Below, one piece after another: positions 29,087-40,096 of a stretch of DNA of 64,000 nt. The notes beneath the pieces are model-generated. The model saw nothing but the letters and a program-made list of their open reading frames with translations. It was not told where the DNA came from and made no database searches. The position numbers were made by a program, and so were the translations under genes. Position 1 is the first letter of the stretch; each line of letters begins with the position of its first letter. The DNA is from Cryobacterium sp. PH31-L1 (GTDB lineage: Bacteria; Actinomycetota; Actinomycetes; Actinomycetales; Microbacteriaceae): positions 310,001 to 374,000 of the forward strand of contig NZ_JASISM010000002.1 of assembly GCF_030063145.1 (NCBI RefSeq), given 5' to 3'.

Positions 29087-29404
29087 ATGAGTGAGAGTAC
29101 ATCGACCCCAGCGCAACGCACCACTCTGCCGGCCGGCAACGCCCCGATTTCGACCCAGCTCAGCGAGCGCGACGAAGCCGTGCTCGCCTTTGAACGGCAA
29201 TGGTGGCGGCACGTCGGTGCCAAGGAAGAGGCCATTCGCGCCACATTCGGCCTCTCGGCTGCCCGGTACTATCAGCTATTGGGGGCGCTGGTCGATTCAC
29301 CGTTGGCGCTCGCCTTCGACCCGATGCTCGTGAACCGACTGCAGCGGATGCGTTCCGCACGATCCGAGGCGCGCGCCAGTCGTTCGCTGCCCACCCACGA
29401 CTAG
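29087..29404 (+). CDS. DUF3263 protein
   Basis: 105 aa, ATG behind GGGGGAGAG. DUF3263 is a short helical domain (LSERDEAVLAFERQWWRHV, then ATFGLSAARYYQLLGAL) typical of Actinobacteria. The helix-turn-helix appearance suggests DNA binding, but no function is established that I know. It commonly precedes the LytR_C gene, as here. Confidence 0.82.
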   Translation: MSESTSTPAQRTTLPAGNAPISTQLSERDEAVLAFERQWWRHVGAKEEAIRATFGLSAARYYQLLGALVDSPLALAFDPMLVNRLQRMRSARSEARASRSLPTHD

Positions 29405-29486
29405 TACCTGACCGCTTTCCGCCAGTACCGGGCCGCAACGCATCGCTCGATTCCGGCCTGGCTGGCCAACCAAGGATTCAATCACC

Positions 29487-30050
29487 ATGGCGCGAAAATT
29501 TGCGAAAGACCGTTTCGACACCCACACGCATGCCCTCGACCGGGTGGGTGCTCACCGTGCTCCCGGCAAGAAGGGCCGCGGCTGGATCGGGTTCTGGTGG
29601 GCGCTCGGCTCCACCGTGCTCTTGATCGCGGTGGGCGTGGTCGGAATCTTCGCGATCAACAATCGCCTCGACTTCTCCAATATTCCGGGACTGTCCTCGG
29701 CCAGCTCGACTCCGATCCCCACCGAGACCGTCATTCCGACCGCTGAAGCCACCGTCGACCCGGCGCTGACCGTGAATGTGCTGAACGGCTCTGCGACGAA
29801 CGGTGTCGCAGCATCCGTCAGCGACACCCTCACCGCCGCCGGCTGGGTGGTCAGCGCCACCGGCAACGCGAGCACAGACACCGAACCTTCCACCGTCATC
29901 TACTACGGCGATGCCAGCCAAGAAGGTGCCGCACGCGGCATCGCGGCGTCACTGCCGGGCTCGACGATCGTCGTCTCGACCAACTTCATTGATTCAGGCG
30001 CCGCTCTGACGGTCGTTGTTGGCAACGACTACGTCATTCCAGCTGGCTGA
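29487..30050 (+). CDS. LytR C-terminal-domain membrane protein
   Basis: 187 aa. Basic N-terminus, one transmembrane helix (about 35-57), Thr/Pro linker, then the LytR_C domain (LTVNVLNGSATNGVAASVSD). Stand-alone LytR_C proteins face the cell wall and probably interact with wall polymer ligases. ATG start with AAGGA about 10 bases upstream. Confidence 0.85.
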   Translation: MARKFAKDRFDTHTHALDRVGAHRAPGKKGRGWIGFWWALGSTVLLIAVGVVGIFAINNRLDFSNIPGLSSASSTPIPTETVIPTAEATVDPALTVNVLNGSATNGVAASVSDTLTAAGWVVSATGNASTDTEPSTVIYYGDASQEGAARGIAASLPGSTIVVSTNFIDSGAALTVVVGNDYVIPAG

Positions 30051-30190
30051 CCCGCACTCGAAACCGCCGACTTAGCGGGCATTATCTGATTCGTCAAGCC
30101 CCTTTTCTTCCGCTGCGACTTCAGTAATATCTGGTTTTGGTCACACATTTTGTTCGGGCAATACCCGCCCGGATCAAGAACGCTCGCCCA

Positions 30191-30219
30191 AGGTAACTTG
30201 CACCAGTAGGTAACTTGCA
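30191..30219 (+). promoter_or_regulatory. Two 12-bp direct repeats upstream of the cold-shock gene
   Basis: AGGTAACTTGCA occurs at 30191-30202 and 30208-30219, period 17, about 115 bp before the csp start. The spacing suggests a dimeric regulator operator or a leader-RNA feature. The rest of the 284-bp gap (30051-30334) is relatively AT-rich and consistent with a long cold-shock leader; no gene seen. Confidence 0.4.
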
Positions 30220-30334
30220 ACAGAAGACTTGCTCTCGGGGATTTGCTGCTCGTTCAGAATGAACGCAGTCTCTGCGGCAGGGCCCGGAACAGCCAATGGG
30301 CGGTTGCCGTTGAAAACTGAGCAAGGAGTAACAC

Positions 30335-30538
30335 ATGGCGAACGGAACCGTTAAATGGTTCAACGCTGAAAAGGGTTTCGGCTTCATCACTGTCGACGGG
30401 GGAGGGCAGGACGTCTTCGTCCACTACTCCGCCATTGACATGAGCGGGTACAAGGTTCTCGAAGAAGGCCAGCAGGTCGTCTTCGAGGTCGGTGCCGGTG
30501 CGAAAGGCCCCCAGGCTGAATCGGTTCGACCGGCTTGA
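30335..30538 (+). CDS. cspA: Cold-shock protein (CspA family)
   Basis: 67 aa, single OB-fold. RNP1 (KGFGFI) and RNP2 (VFVHYSAI) motifs are intact. Binds single-stranded nucleic acid as an RNA chaperone. Strong AAGGAG ribosome site. The long 5' region suggests post-transcriptional cold regulation. Confidence 0.95.
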   Translation: MANGTVKWFNAEKGFGFITVDGGGQDVFVHYSAIDMSGYKVLEEGQQVVFEVGAGAKGPQAESVRPA

Positions 30539-30568
30539 CCCACTCGTAAACGGGGTCTGTCCCCATCT

Positions 30569-30596
30569 AACGCCGCCCGCTGCAACGGGCGGCGTT
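30569..30596 (+). terminator. Intrinsic terminator of cspA
   Basis: An 11-bp perfect stem AACGCCGCCCG/CGGGCGGCGTT with 6-nt loop. The right arm ends in the -10 box of the next gene. Confidence 0.8.
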
Positions 30597-30601
30597 AGTG
30601 T
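30596..30601 (+). promoter_or_regulatory. -10 box TAGTGT of the DUF3048 gene (leaderless)
   Basis: TAGTGT, six bases, GTG 30608. The box begins on the last base of the cspA terminator, a compact terminator-promoter arrangement. Confidence 0.4.
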
Positions 30602-30607
30602 TTACCG

Positions 30608-31663
30608 GTGACCAAGAAAAAGACCGCCCGCACCATTCGACCGCTGAAGACCGCGGGTCTGCTCGCCCTGATCGTTCCGGCATTGCTGCTGAGCGGATGC
30701 ACCGGCAGTAGCGCGACGCCGACCCAGACCCCGACGGCCGCCGCCTGGACGTCGAAGTATGTCGCTCCCGCGGCCACAGAGATCGCCCCGCTCACCGGCC
30801 TGACCGTTGCAGTCGGGTCGTCGGCACATCCCTCGCTCGCGGCCAAGATCGACAACCACGTGGCCGCCCGACCGCAGGTCGCGATCGACCGTACCGACCT
30901 CGTGTTCGAAGAGCTGGTCGAGGGCGGCATCACCCGGTACGTCGCCGTGTGGCAATCCAGCATTCCCGACCAGGTCGGACCGGTGCGCTCGATTCGCCCG
31001 ATGGACCCCGACATCATCGCGCCGTTCGGCGGACTCGTCGCCTTTTCGGGCGGGCAGCAACGATTCGTCGACTCGATGAACGCGACCGGTCAGATCAGCG
31101 CCATCTTCGACTACGACACGACTGGGCTATTTTCCCGCTCCAAGGCCACAGCCGCCCCGCACAACGTCATCCTCGCGGCTTCCGAATTCGTCAACCGCAA
31201 CGCCACGGTCGCACCGCCCACCCAGCAGTACGCCTATGCGGCCACGCTCGCCGGGGCATCCGCTGTCGTAGACGGCACCCCGATCTCGGTGATCAACACC
31301 CGATTCTCCAACTCGAGTGCCCGCAGCTGGAACTGGAACGCCGAGGCCGCCGCGTACCTGCGCGCGCAGGACGGCGCGCCCGATCTGACTCCGGAAGGCG
31401 CGCAACTGAAGGCGACGAACGTCGTCGTGGTGCGGGTGAACGTGACCGTCGACCAAAGCATCCCCAAGACCGAGCTGATCGCGTCGGGTGAAGCGTCGAT
31501 CTCCAGCGGCGGAAAGACCATCGCGGCCACCTGGAGCAAGGGCTCCCAGACCGCGCCGATCCGCCTCCTTGATGCCAACGGAGTGACAATTCGCCTGGCA
31601 CCGGGCAATACCTGGTTTCAGCTTGTGCCCAACGGCACCGGCTCGGTCGACCTCGTTCCCTGA
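30608..31663 (+). CDS. DUF3048 (YerB-like) lipoprotein
   Basis: 351 aa, GTG start. Signal with lipobox LLSGC (Cys near residue 31). The DUF3048 N-terminal region (AAKIDNHVAARPQVAIDRTD) and C-terminal region (RLAPGNTWFQLVPNGTG) are both recognisable. Secreted, cell-envelope-anchored protein of unknown function. Exponentially common in Gram-positive bacteria next to wall or DNA-repair genes. Confidence 0.85.
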   Translation: MTKKKTARTIRPLKTAGLLALIVPALLLSGCTGSSATPTQTPTAAAWTSKYVAPAATEIAPLTGLTVAVGSSAHPSLAAKIDNHVAARPQVAIDRTDLVFEELVEGGITRYVAVWQSSIPDQVGPVRSIRPMDPDIIAPFGGLVAFSGGQQRFVDSMNATGQISAIFDYDTTGLFSRSKATAAPHNVILAASEFVNRNATVAPPTQQYAYAATLAGASAVVDGTPISVINTRFSNSSARSWNWNAEAAAYLRAQDGAPDLTPEGAQLKATNVVVVRVNVTVDQSIPKTELIASGEASISSGGKTIAATWSKGSQTAPIRLLDANGVTIRLAPGNTWFQLVPNGTGSVDLVP

Positions 31664-31701
31664 CCGTCTGCAGATAGCTCGGCGTCACCCCCGGATGCTC
31701 G

Positions 31702-31728
31702 CTTGCACTCTCGACCCCAGAGTGCCAG
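31702..31728 (+). promoter_or_regulatory. Upstream CIRCE-like operator
   Basis: CTTGCACTC, 9-bp spacer, GAGTGCCAG. The core GCACTC-N9-GAGTGC is perfect and the outer bases diverge from consensus. It lies 7 bp upstream of a better CIRCE, giving a tandem pair. Confidence 0.7.
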
Positions 31729-31735
31729 AATCGTT

Positions 31736-33434
<1,699 letters not shown>

Positions 33435-33453
33435 GTCCCGCCAGAAGTACACG

Positions 33454-33488
33454 AAAATGGGCGTCTCCTTCGGGAGGCGCCCATTTTT
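33454..33488 (+). terminator. Intrinsic terminator of groEL
   Basis: A 15-bp stem (one G-U pair) with a TTCG tetraloop followed by TTTTTT. A degenerate copy is found at 38370-38398. Confidence 0.93.
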
Positions 33489-33604
33489 TGTGCGTTCCGC
33501 GTCGAGCCATGAGTTCGGTCCACCCGACAGAGTCATCCTTGCGAGGTAGCGCGCAACGACTCGGGACGGACGACCGCGCGGTCGTGACCTAGCAGGCTGG
33601 AGAT

Positions 33605-34045
33605 ATGAAAATGATCCAGCTCCTCCCCGTTCTCGCCGCCGCAGCGCTGACCGCCCTCGCGCTCACCGGGTGTTCGAACATCATCGAACAGGTCCAGCGC
33701 GAGAAGTCGCTCGAATTCCCGTCTGTGCCGATCCTCACCGAGGAATGGGACCAGCGTGCGGACTGGCTGCCCGCTGATGCGACCCAAATTACGATCCGGG
33801 AGGCGGCGGCCGGCGGCGGTCCGGCCATCCTGGCGGCGACAACCAACTCGGACCTCGACCCAATGCAGTGTGCGGAGACCGACCGGCAGTCGGCACCGAC
33901 CTACGCCGAAGACTGGTCACCGGATGACGTGTACGTGGATCGTGTCTTCGCCTGTGCCAACTGGGCCGTAATCAAGACCGCCGACGGCTGGTACGGCTGG
34001 ACGCCGAACGACCCAGACGAGCTGGCCGTGTCCCCCGCGCAATGA
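33605..34045 (+). CDS. Putative small lipoprotein
   Basis: 146 aa. Signal peptide with lipobox LTGC (Cys near residue 23); the mature part (EEWDQRADWLPADATQITIR) has two Cys (MQCAET, FACANW) that could form a disulfide. Family not recognised. It is first in a segment that continues with a two-component system and may be an accessory sensor. GGAG precedes the ATG. Confidence 0.7.
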   Translation: MKMIQLLPVLAAAALTALALTGCSNIIEQVQREKSLEFPSVPILTEEWDQRADWLPADATQITIREAAAGGGPAILAATTNSDLDPMQCAETDRQSAPTYAEDWSPDDVYVDRVFACANWAVIKTADGWYGWTPNDPDELAVSPAQ

Positions 34046-34064
34046 TCGCCGGTCATTCACCGTC

Positions 34065-34070
34065 TACGGT
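34065..34070 (+). promoter_or_regulatory. -10 box TACGGT of the sensor kinase gene (leaderless)
   Basis: TACGGT, six bases, ATG 34077. Confidence 0.4.
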
Positions 34071-34076
34071 TGAGTC

Positions 34077-35339
34077 ATGATCCGCAGCCTCTCCCGCCCG
34101 CAACTCGTGGTGGATGCTGCGGTCGCCGTGATCGCGATCCTTGCGCGCAGCGTGCTGGGCTATGACGCTGCGGTGGTGTTCTGGGTGACCGTCGGCATGG
34201 CCGGTGCCCTGTTCCTCAGGCGGCTCAGTCCGGGTATCGCGCTCGGGCTAGCGTGGTGCACCGTGGCCGTTCAACTCTCCGCATCGTTGCCTCCCGACAT
34301 CGCGAACGCGGCCGTTCTACCCGTGCTGTATGCCACGGCCGCCTACGGTTCCCGAACCGTACGGTGGGCCGGTCTCGCATCGGTGCCCATCGGTGCGGTG
34401 ATCGCGACCGTGTACGTGCTCTTCCTACAGTCCGGCGGCCTCGACGGGCTCACCAGACTCGCGCTGCAGGTACGAACCGGCGAGGCCTTCCAGGGTGGAG
34501 CCCCCGGGGTGATCGGTTTCGTCTCTGCCGTGGCGCTGTTCGGGCTGAGCTGGGTTCTCGGACTGCTCGTGGCTACCTGGCGCACCGCCCGCGAGGGCAG
34601 GGCGGCTCTCCGTTCGGCGGCAGCCGAGCAGGCCGACGCCCTGCGCGAAGTGGCCGTGGAGCAGGAGCGAACCCGCATCGCCCGCGACATGCACGACGTG
34701 GTGGCGCATTCCCTGGCCGTCGTCATCGCCCAGGCCGACGGCGGCCGCTACGCCCGTGCCGCCAACCCCGAGGCAGCGGATGAAGCATTCCGCACCATCG
34801 CAAGCACGGCCCGGTCAGCCCTCGCCGACGTGCGAGTACTGCTGGGCCAGTTGCGCGCCAACGATGAGGCCGCTCCCAGTCGCGACGGATCAGACCGGTC
34901 CGTCACGGCGGCACCGCAGCCGAGCCTGGACGATCTCGACCGGCTGGTCGACCAGTTCCGTGCCTCCGGCCTCACCGTGGAACGTAACGAAACCGGCCCA
35001 GCTGCCCAGCTCGGCGCCGGTCACCAGCTTGTGATCTACCGCATCGTGCAGGAATCGCTCACCAACGTGCTCCGCCACGGCGACGCCGCGAGCACCGTGG
35101 CCGTCGGCTTCCGCTGGCAGTACGACGTTCTCACGGTCACGATCGACAGCGGGCTGCTCGTGCCCCGCGACAGAGGCGCGGTACCGGACGGGCACGGCAT
35201 CGACGGCATGCGCGAACGGGCGGTGTTGGCCGGCGGGTCATTCTCGGCGCGGGAGATCGGGGATCGTTTCGTCGTGTGCCTGACTCTTCCGGCGCTGACC
35301 GCGGCGCCGCCGCTCTCCGACGAGGCGGTGTCCGAATGA
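34077..35339 (+). CDS. NarL/DesK-type sensor histidine kinase
   Basis: 420 aa. Four to five N-terminal membrane helices (to about residue 175), then HisKA_3 with phospho-acceptor in RIARDMHDVVAHSL and an HATPase_c domain (YRIVQESLTNVLRHG, DGHGIDGMRERAVLAGG). The signal is unknown. It overlaps the response regulator by 4 bp and is followed by an ABC exporter, a common antibiotic/envelope-stress module. Confidence 0.88.
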   Translation: MIRSLSRPQLVVDAAVAVIAILARSVLGYDAAVVFWVTVGMAGALFLRRLSPGIALGLAWCTVAVQLSASLPPDIANAAVLPVLYATAAYGSRTVRWAGLASVPIGAVIATVYVLFLQSGGLDGLTRLALQVRTGEAFQGGAPGVIGFVSAVALFGLSWVLGLLVATWRTAREGRAALRSAAAEQADALREVAVEQERTRIARDMHDVVAHSLAVVIAQADGGRYARAANPEAADEAFRTIASTARSALADVRVLLGQLRANDEAAPSRDGSDRSVTAAPQPSLDDLDRLVDQFRASGLTVERNETGPAAQLGAGHQLVIYRIVQESLTNVLRHGDAASTVAVGFRWQYDVLTVTIDSGLLVPRDRGAVPDGHGIDGMRERAVLAGGSFSAREIGDRFVVCLTLPALTAAPPLSDEAVSE

Positions 35340-36004
35340 GCGCTCCCATCCGCGTCGTCCTTGTCGACGACCAGGCGCTGTTCCGCGCCGGTCTCCGACT
35401 GCTCATCTCGTCGCAGGCCGACCTCGAATGCGTGGGCGAAGCCGGAAACGGGGCCGATGGCATCCGCTTGGTGGAAAGTGCCCGGCCCGACGTGGTTCTC
35501 ATGGATATCCGCATGCCGGTCATGGACGGCATCGAAGCCACCACGCGCATCGTCGACGCGGCGACCGCGGCGGGCGGGGGCGGCCCCCGCATCATCGTGC
35601 TAACCACCTTCGACCTCGACGAAGCCGCGGCGCGGGCGATTCGCGGGGGCGCGAGCGGTTTCGTGCTCAAAGACGCCGACCCGGAGTTTCTGCTCGCGGC
35701 CATCCGCACCGTGCACGCGGGCTCCTCCGTCATCGCTGCCGCGCAGATCATCGAACTGTTCGAGAACTTTGACACTAAGCGGATGCCGCCGGCCCCGCCG
35801 GTCGCCTATACCCGGCTCACCCCGCGCGAGCAGGAGATCTTCGCGCTCGCGGCCCGGGGGCTCAGCAACGCCGAGATCGCGGCGGCGGAGTATCTCAGTG
35901 AGGCGACGGTGAAGACGCACATCAGTCGAACCCTGGCCAAGCTTGAATTGCGCGATCGTGTTCAGCTGGTGGTTTACGCCTACGAGAACTCGCTCATCGC
36001 CTAG
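35336..36004 (+). CDS. LuxR/NarL-family response regulator
   Basis: 222 aa from the ATG that overlaps the kinase stop (ATGA). Receiver domain with DDQ acidic pair and phospho-acceptor in VVLMDIRMPVMDG; the C-terminal HTH is LTPREQEIFALAARGLSNAE to TVKTHISRTLAKLELRDRVQ. Likely controls the ABC transporter genes 80 bp downstream. Confidence 0.9.
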   Translation: MSAPIRVVLVDDQALFRAGLRLLISSQADLECVGEAGNGADGIRLVESARPDVVLMDIRMPVMDGIEATTRIVDAATAAGGGGPRIIVLTTFDLDEAAARAIRGGASGFVLKDADPEFLLAAIRTVHAGSSVIAAAQIIELFENFDTKRMPPAPPVAYTRLTPREQEIFALAARGLSNAEIAAAEYLSEATVKTHISRTLAKLELRDRVQLVVYAYENSLIA

Positions 36005-36085
36005 CCAGCCGATCATCCCTGCGATGTAGCACAACCATCCTTCGGCCGGACTCGCAAGCTGAGTCGGCTCTGCAGACTGGAAAAC

Positions 36086-36843
<758 letters not shown>

Positions 36844-36847
<4 letters not shown>

Positions 36848-38244
36848 ACCTCACCGTGCACACTCTGCGCGAGCATGCGCCGAGCATCCTGGTGGCGGGC
36901 TTGTCGACGGCGTTCGGTGTCAGCCTGATCTCGATCACCGGTGTTCTCGCCGAGGTGATCGGCAATTCCGGGCTCAACAGCGCCACGCTCACGTTCATCC
37001 TGTCGTTCATCGCGGCCGTCTTCATCGTCATCGCGCTCTACGTCGGAGCCCTGGTCACCGCGAACACCTTTGCCACCATCATCGCCGGCCGGGTTCGTAC
37101 GATTGCCCTGCTGCGGCTGATCGGTGCCAGCGCCGCCATGCAGCGCCGCGCTGTGGCCCGCGAAGGTTTCACGGTGGGTGTGGCCGGAGCTGTCATGGGC
37201 GGCATCGTCGGCGTGCTGTTTCCTATTCTCGTGGTCTCGGTCGGGGTGCAGTCCGGTACAATCCCACCGGGAACCTACAGCTACCTCAGCGCCCAGATGC
37301 TGCTGCCGGTCGTGGCCGTGGCGCTCACCACGACCGCGGCGTCTTGGGCCGGGTCGCGGCGCGTACTGTCGGTGTCGCCGATGGACGCCCTCGGGGCGGC
37401 CGGCGAGTCATCGCTCGGCGCGCAGAGCGAGCGCCGAACCCGAAACCGGGTTGCTCTCGCAGTTTTCCTCGTCGGTGATGTGATCCTCGTGCTGGGAATG
37501 CTGGTGGGCCTCGTGCATCCGCTCGGCGTGCTCATCGGCCTCCTCGGGGGGATACTGTCGTTCAGCGGTGTCGTGCTGGGAGCTGCCGTGGTCATGCCGC
37601 GAGCCCTGCGCGTGGTCGGCCGGGTGTTCGGAACGAGCGCGACCGCCCGGCTGGCACGCGAGAACGCCGTGCGCTACCCGGAGCGGAGCGCCCGCACGAC
37701 GATCGGTCTCGTCATCGGCGTCACCCTGATCACGACGTTCGCCGTGACCGTTGCGAGCTACCAGACCATCATCAAGGCGGCGCAGGAGGCTCAGCCGGGG
37801 GTGTACGAGGGCGTCGACCCGATTCTGGCCATCACCGTGGGCGTCTTCTCGGTGCTCATGGGCTTCAGCGCCCTGATCGCCGCCGTCGGAATGGTGAACA
37901 ACCTCTCGCTCAACGTGCTGCAGCGCACCCGAGAACTCGGCCTGCTGCGCGCACTCGGGTTCACCGCCCGGCAGATCCGCCGCATGATCCTCATCGAGAG
38001 CGCCCAGCTCAGCGCCGCGGCCGTGGTGGTCGGGTTGGTGCTCGGCACCTTCTACGGCTGGGCTGGCGCACAGTCGCTCATTGGGGGAATCCAAGGTTCA
38101 CCGGGCATCGTCATGCCGACCGTGCCGCTCTTGCTGGTTGCGGTGATCGCGGTAGCAGCGGCGGCCCTCACAGCGGTCGCCTCCGTGGCGCCCTCTCGTC
38201 GGGCCACCCGCATCACCCCGGTCGCGGCCCTCGCGACTGAGTAG
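36844..38244 (+). CDS. FtsX-like ABC transporter permease
   Basis: 466 aa. Two FtsX-type halves, each with hydrophobic helices (NMFLSF-like region around 15-60; VFSVLMGFSALIAAVGMVNN near 340) and the conserved TRELGLLRALGFTARQIRRMI motif before the last helices. It forms an exporter with the preceding ATPase, probably under control of the adjacent two-component system. Substrate unknown; antimicrobial peptides are typical. Confidence 0.88.
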
Positions 38245-38328
38245 GCGTAGCTGGCCGAGCGGGTGTGGTGCCACCCGGAGGGTCGCCGGCCGGAGCCGAG
38301 TTCTTTTAGCCTGGTCGGCAACGACCGC

Positions 38329-38398
38329 CTCGGTGGCATGGACTTCTGAGTCCAGCTATGACGACAGAAAGTGGGCGTCTCCTTCGGAGGCGCCCACT
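38329..38398 (+). pseudogene. Remnant copy of the groEL 3' end and terminator
   Basis: Positions 38329-38353 repeat the last codons of groEL (GGTGGCATGGACTTCT then TGA in place of TAA, then AGTCC), reading GGMDF-stop. A hairpin at 38370-38398 repeats the groEL terminator (GGGCGTCTCCTTC and complement). No upstream groEL sequence is detectable. It lies between the FtsX permease and betA and may now serve as their shared terminator. Confidence 0.75.
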
Positions 38399-38465
38399 GT
38401 TCCGTCCCGCGTTCCGCCGGCGGGCAGACCCGAGCGGCGGGCAGACCAGAGCGGCGGGCTGCTGG

Positions 38466-40046
38466 TTAGCGGATGTTGCGGCTCGCCTTCACGAGTTCGG
38501 CGCACCGCTCGCCGATCATCATGGTGGTGATGTTCGGGTTGACGGTCACCAGTTCGGGCATCACCGAGGCGTCGGCGACGCGCAGGCCCGTGACGCCCTT
38601 CACCCGCAGTTCGGGGTCGAGCGGCGAGCCGAGGTCGTCGACGGCGCCCATGCGCACGGTGCCGGCCGGATGGTAGACCGTGTTGTGGGTCTTTTCGATG
38701 TAGTCGGTGATCTGGGCATCCGTTTGAACGTCGATGCCCGGGTACAGTTCAACGCCGGCCCACTCGGCCATGGCCGGCTGGGCAACGATCTCTCGCGCCC
38801 GGCGAATGCCGGCCACCATCACGCGCATGTCGTGCGGGTCGGTGAAGTAGCGCGGGTCGACCATGGGCTTGTCGCGGTAGTCGCTCGAGCGCAGCTTGAC
38901 CGTGCCGCGCGAGCGGGCATGCGTCACGTTCGGGGTCAGGCAGAAGCCGTTCTCCGTGGTGGGGTAGCCCTGGCGGGCTGTGTGCATGTCGAACGGCACC
39001 GAACCGTAGTGGAACATGAGGTCGGGGCGGTCGAGCCCCTCCTCGGTGGTCGTGAAGATGCCGGCCTCCCACCACTGGGTGGATTCAGTGGTCATCGGCT
39101 GCTTCGCCTCCCACTGGATGACGCCCTCGGGGTGGTCCTGCAGGTTTTCGCCCACGCCGGGGGAATCGGCGAGCACCTCGATGCCGAACTCGGCCAGTTG
39201 TGCGGCCGGGCCGACGCCGGAGAGCATGAGCAGTTTCGGCGAGTCGATGGCGCCGGCCGAGAGGATGACCTCGGCGCGCGCGGTGAGCCGGTGCGTCTTG
39301 CCGAAAGCGGCGTCGACGACGTCCACGCCGATGCAGCGCTTATTCGCGTCGAAGACGAGCCTGCGCGCGCGCAGGTCGGTGAGCAGGGTGAAGTTCTCGC
39401 GCTGCATGATGGGGTGGATATAGGAGACCGACGACGACGCGCGCGTGCCGTCGGCCTGCCGGTTGATCTGAAAGAAATTCGCGCCATTCACCACGGTCGT
39501 GCCGGAATTGAACGTCGTGCGCGGAATGCCCGCCTGCTCGCAGGCGTCCAGCAGGGCGACGCCGCACGGATCGTTGGCGGGCACGTTCATCAGGTGCACG
39601 GGACCGTCGTGGCCGTGATGGGACGTCTGGTCTTCGTTGGTTTCGAGCTTGGTGAACAGGGGGAAGGTGTTCGCGGCCTCCCAGCCGGTCGCGCCGTGCT
39701 TGCCGGCCCAATCGTCGAGGTCTTCGGCCGGCGCCCAGAAGGCGATGCAGGAATTGTGACTCGAGCAGCCGCCCATCACCTTAGCCCGGGCGTGCCGCAT
39801 GAACGAGTTGCCGTGCTCCTGCGGTTCGATCGGGTAATCCCAGTCGTAGCCGCTCTCGAGCAGTTCCATCCAGCGGTCGAGTCGCAGAATGGCGTCGATG
39901 CCGCGGTCGTCTGGTCCGGCCTCCACGAGGGCGACCTGAACGGCGGGGTCTTCCGAGAGTCGCGCGGCGACGGCGGCTCCCGCCGACCCGCCCCCGATGA
40001 CGATGTAGTCGAATTCGGTGGGCACAGCTGGTGTTGCAGTGGTCAA
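38466..40046 (-). CDS. betA: GMC oxidoreductase, choline dehydrogenase-like (BetA)
   Basis: 526 aa, TTG start behind AGGAA. FAD-binding Rossmann motif VIGGGSAGAAVAARLSED, second GMC signature AGAIDSPKLLMLSGVGP, and C-terminal active-site region VYHPAGTVRMG plus NPNITTMMIGERCAE. Choline dehydrogenase oxidises choline to betaine aldehyde. The specificity is supported by the betB and betT genes upstream in the operon rather than by unique residues. Confidence 0.85.
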   Translation of the reverse strand: MTTATPAVPTEFDYIVIGGGSAGAAVAARLSEDPAVQVALVEAGPDDRGIDAILRLDRWMELLESGYDWDYPIEPQEHGNSFMRHARAKVMGGCSSHNSCIAFWAPAEDLDDWAGKHGATGWEAANTFPLFTKLETNEDQTSHHGHDGPVHLMNVPANDPCGVALLDACEQAGIPRTTFNSGTTVVNGANFFQINRQADGTRASSSVSYIHPIMQRENFTLLTDLRARRLVFDANKRCIGVDVVDAAFGKTHRLTARAEVILSAGAIDSPKLLMLSGVGPAAQLAEFGIEVLADSPGVGENLQDHPEGVIQWEAKQPMTTESTQWWEAGIFTTTEEGLDRPDLMFHYGSVPFDMHTARQGYPTTENGFCLTPNVTHARSRGTVKLRSSDYRDKPMVDPRYFTDPHDMRVMVAGIRRAREIVAQPAMAEWAGVELYPGIDVQTDAQITDYIEKTHNTVYHPAGTVRMGAVDDLGSPLDPELRVKGVTGLRVADASVMPELVTVNPNITTMMIGERCAELVKASRNIR

Positions 40047-40096
40047 TTGATTCCTAGTCTGGTCGATCTGTTCACACGATATGCGGATGCCCGCAG

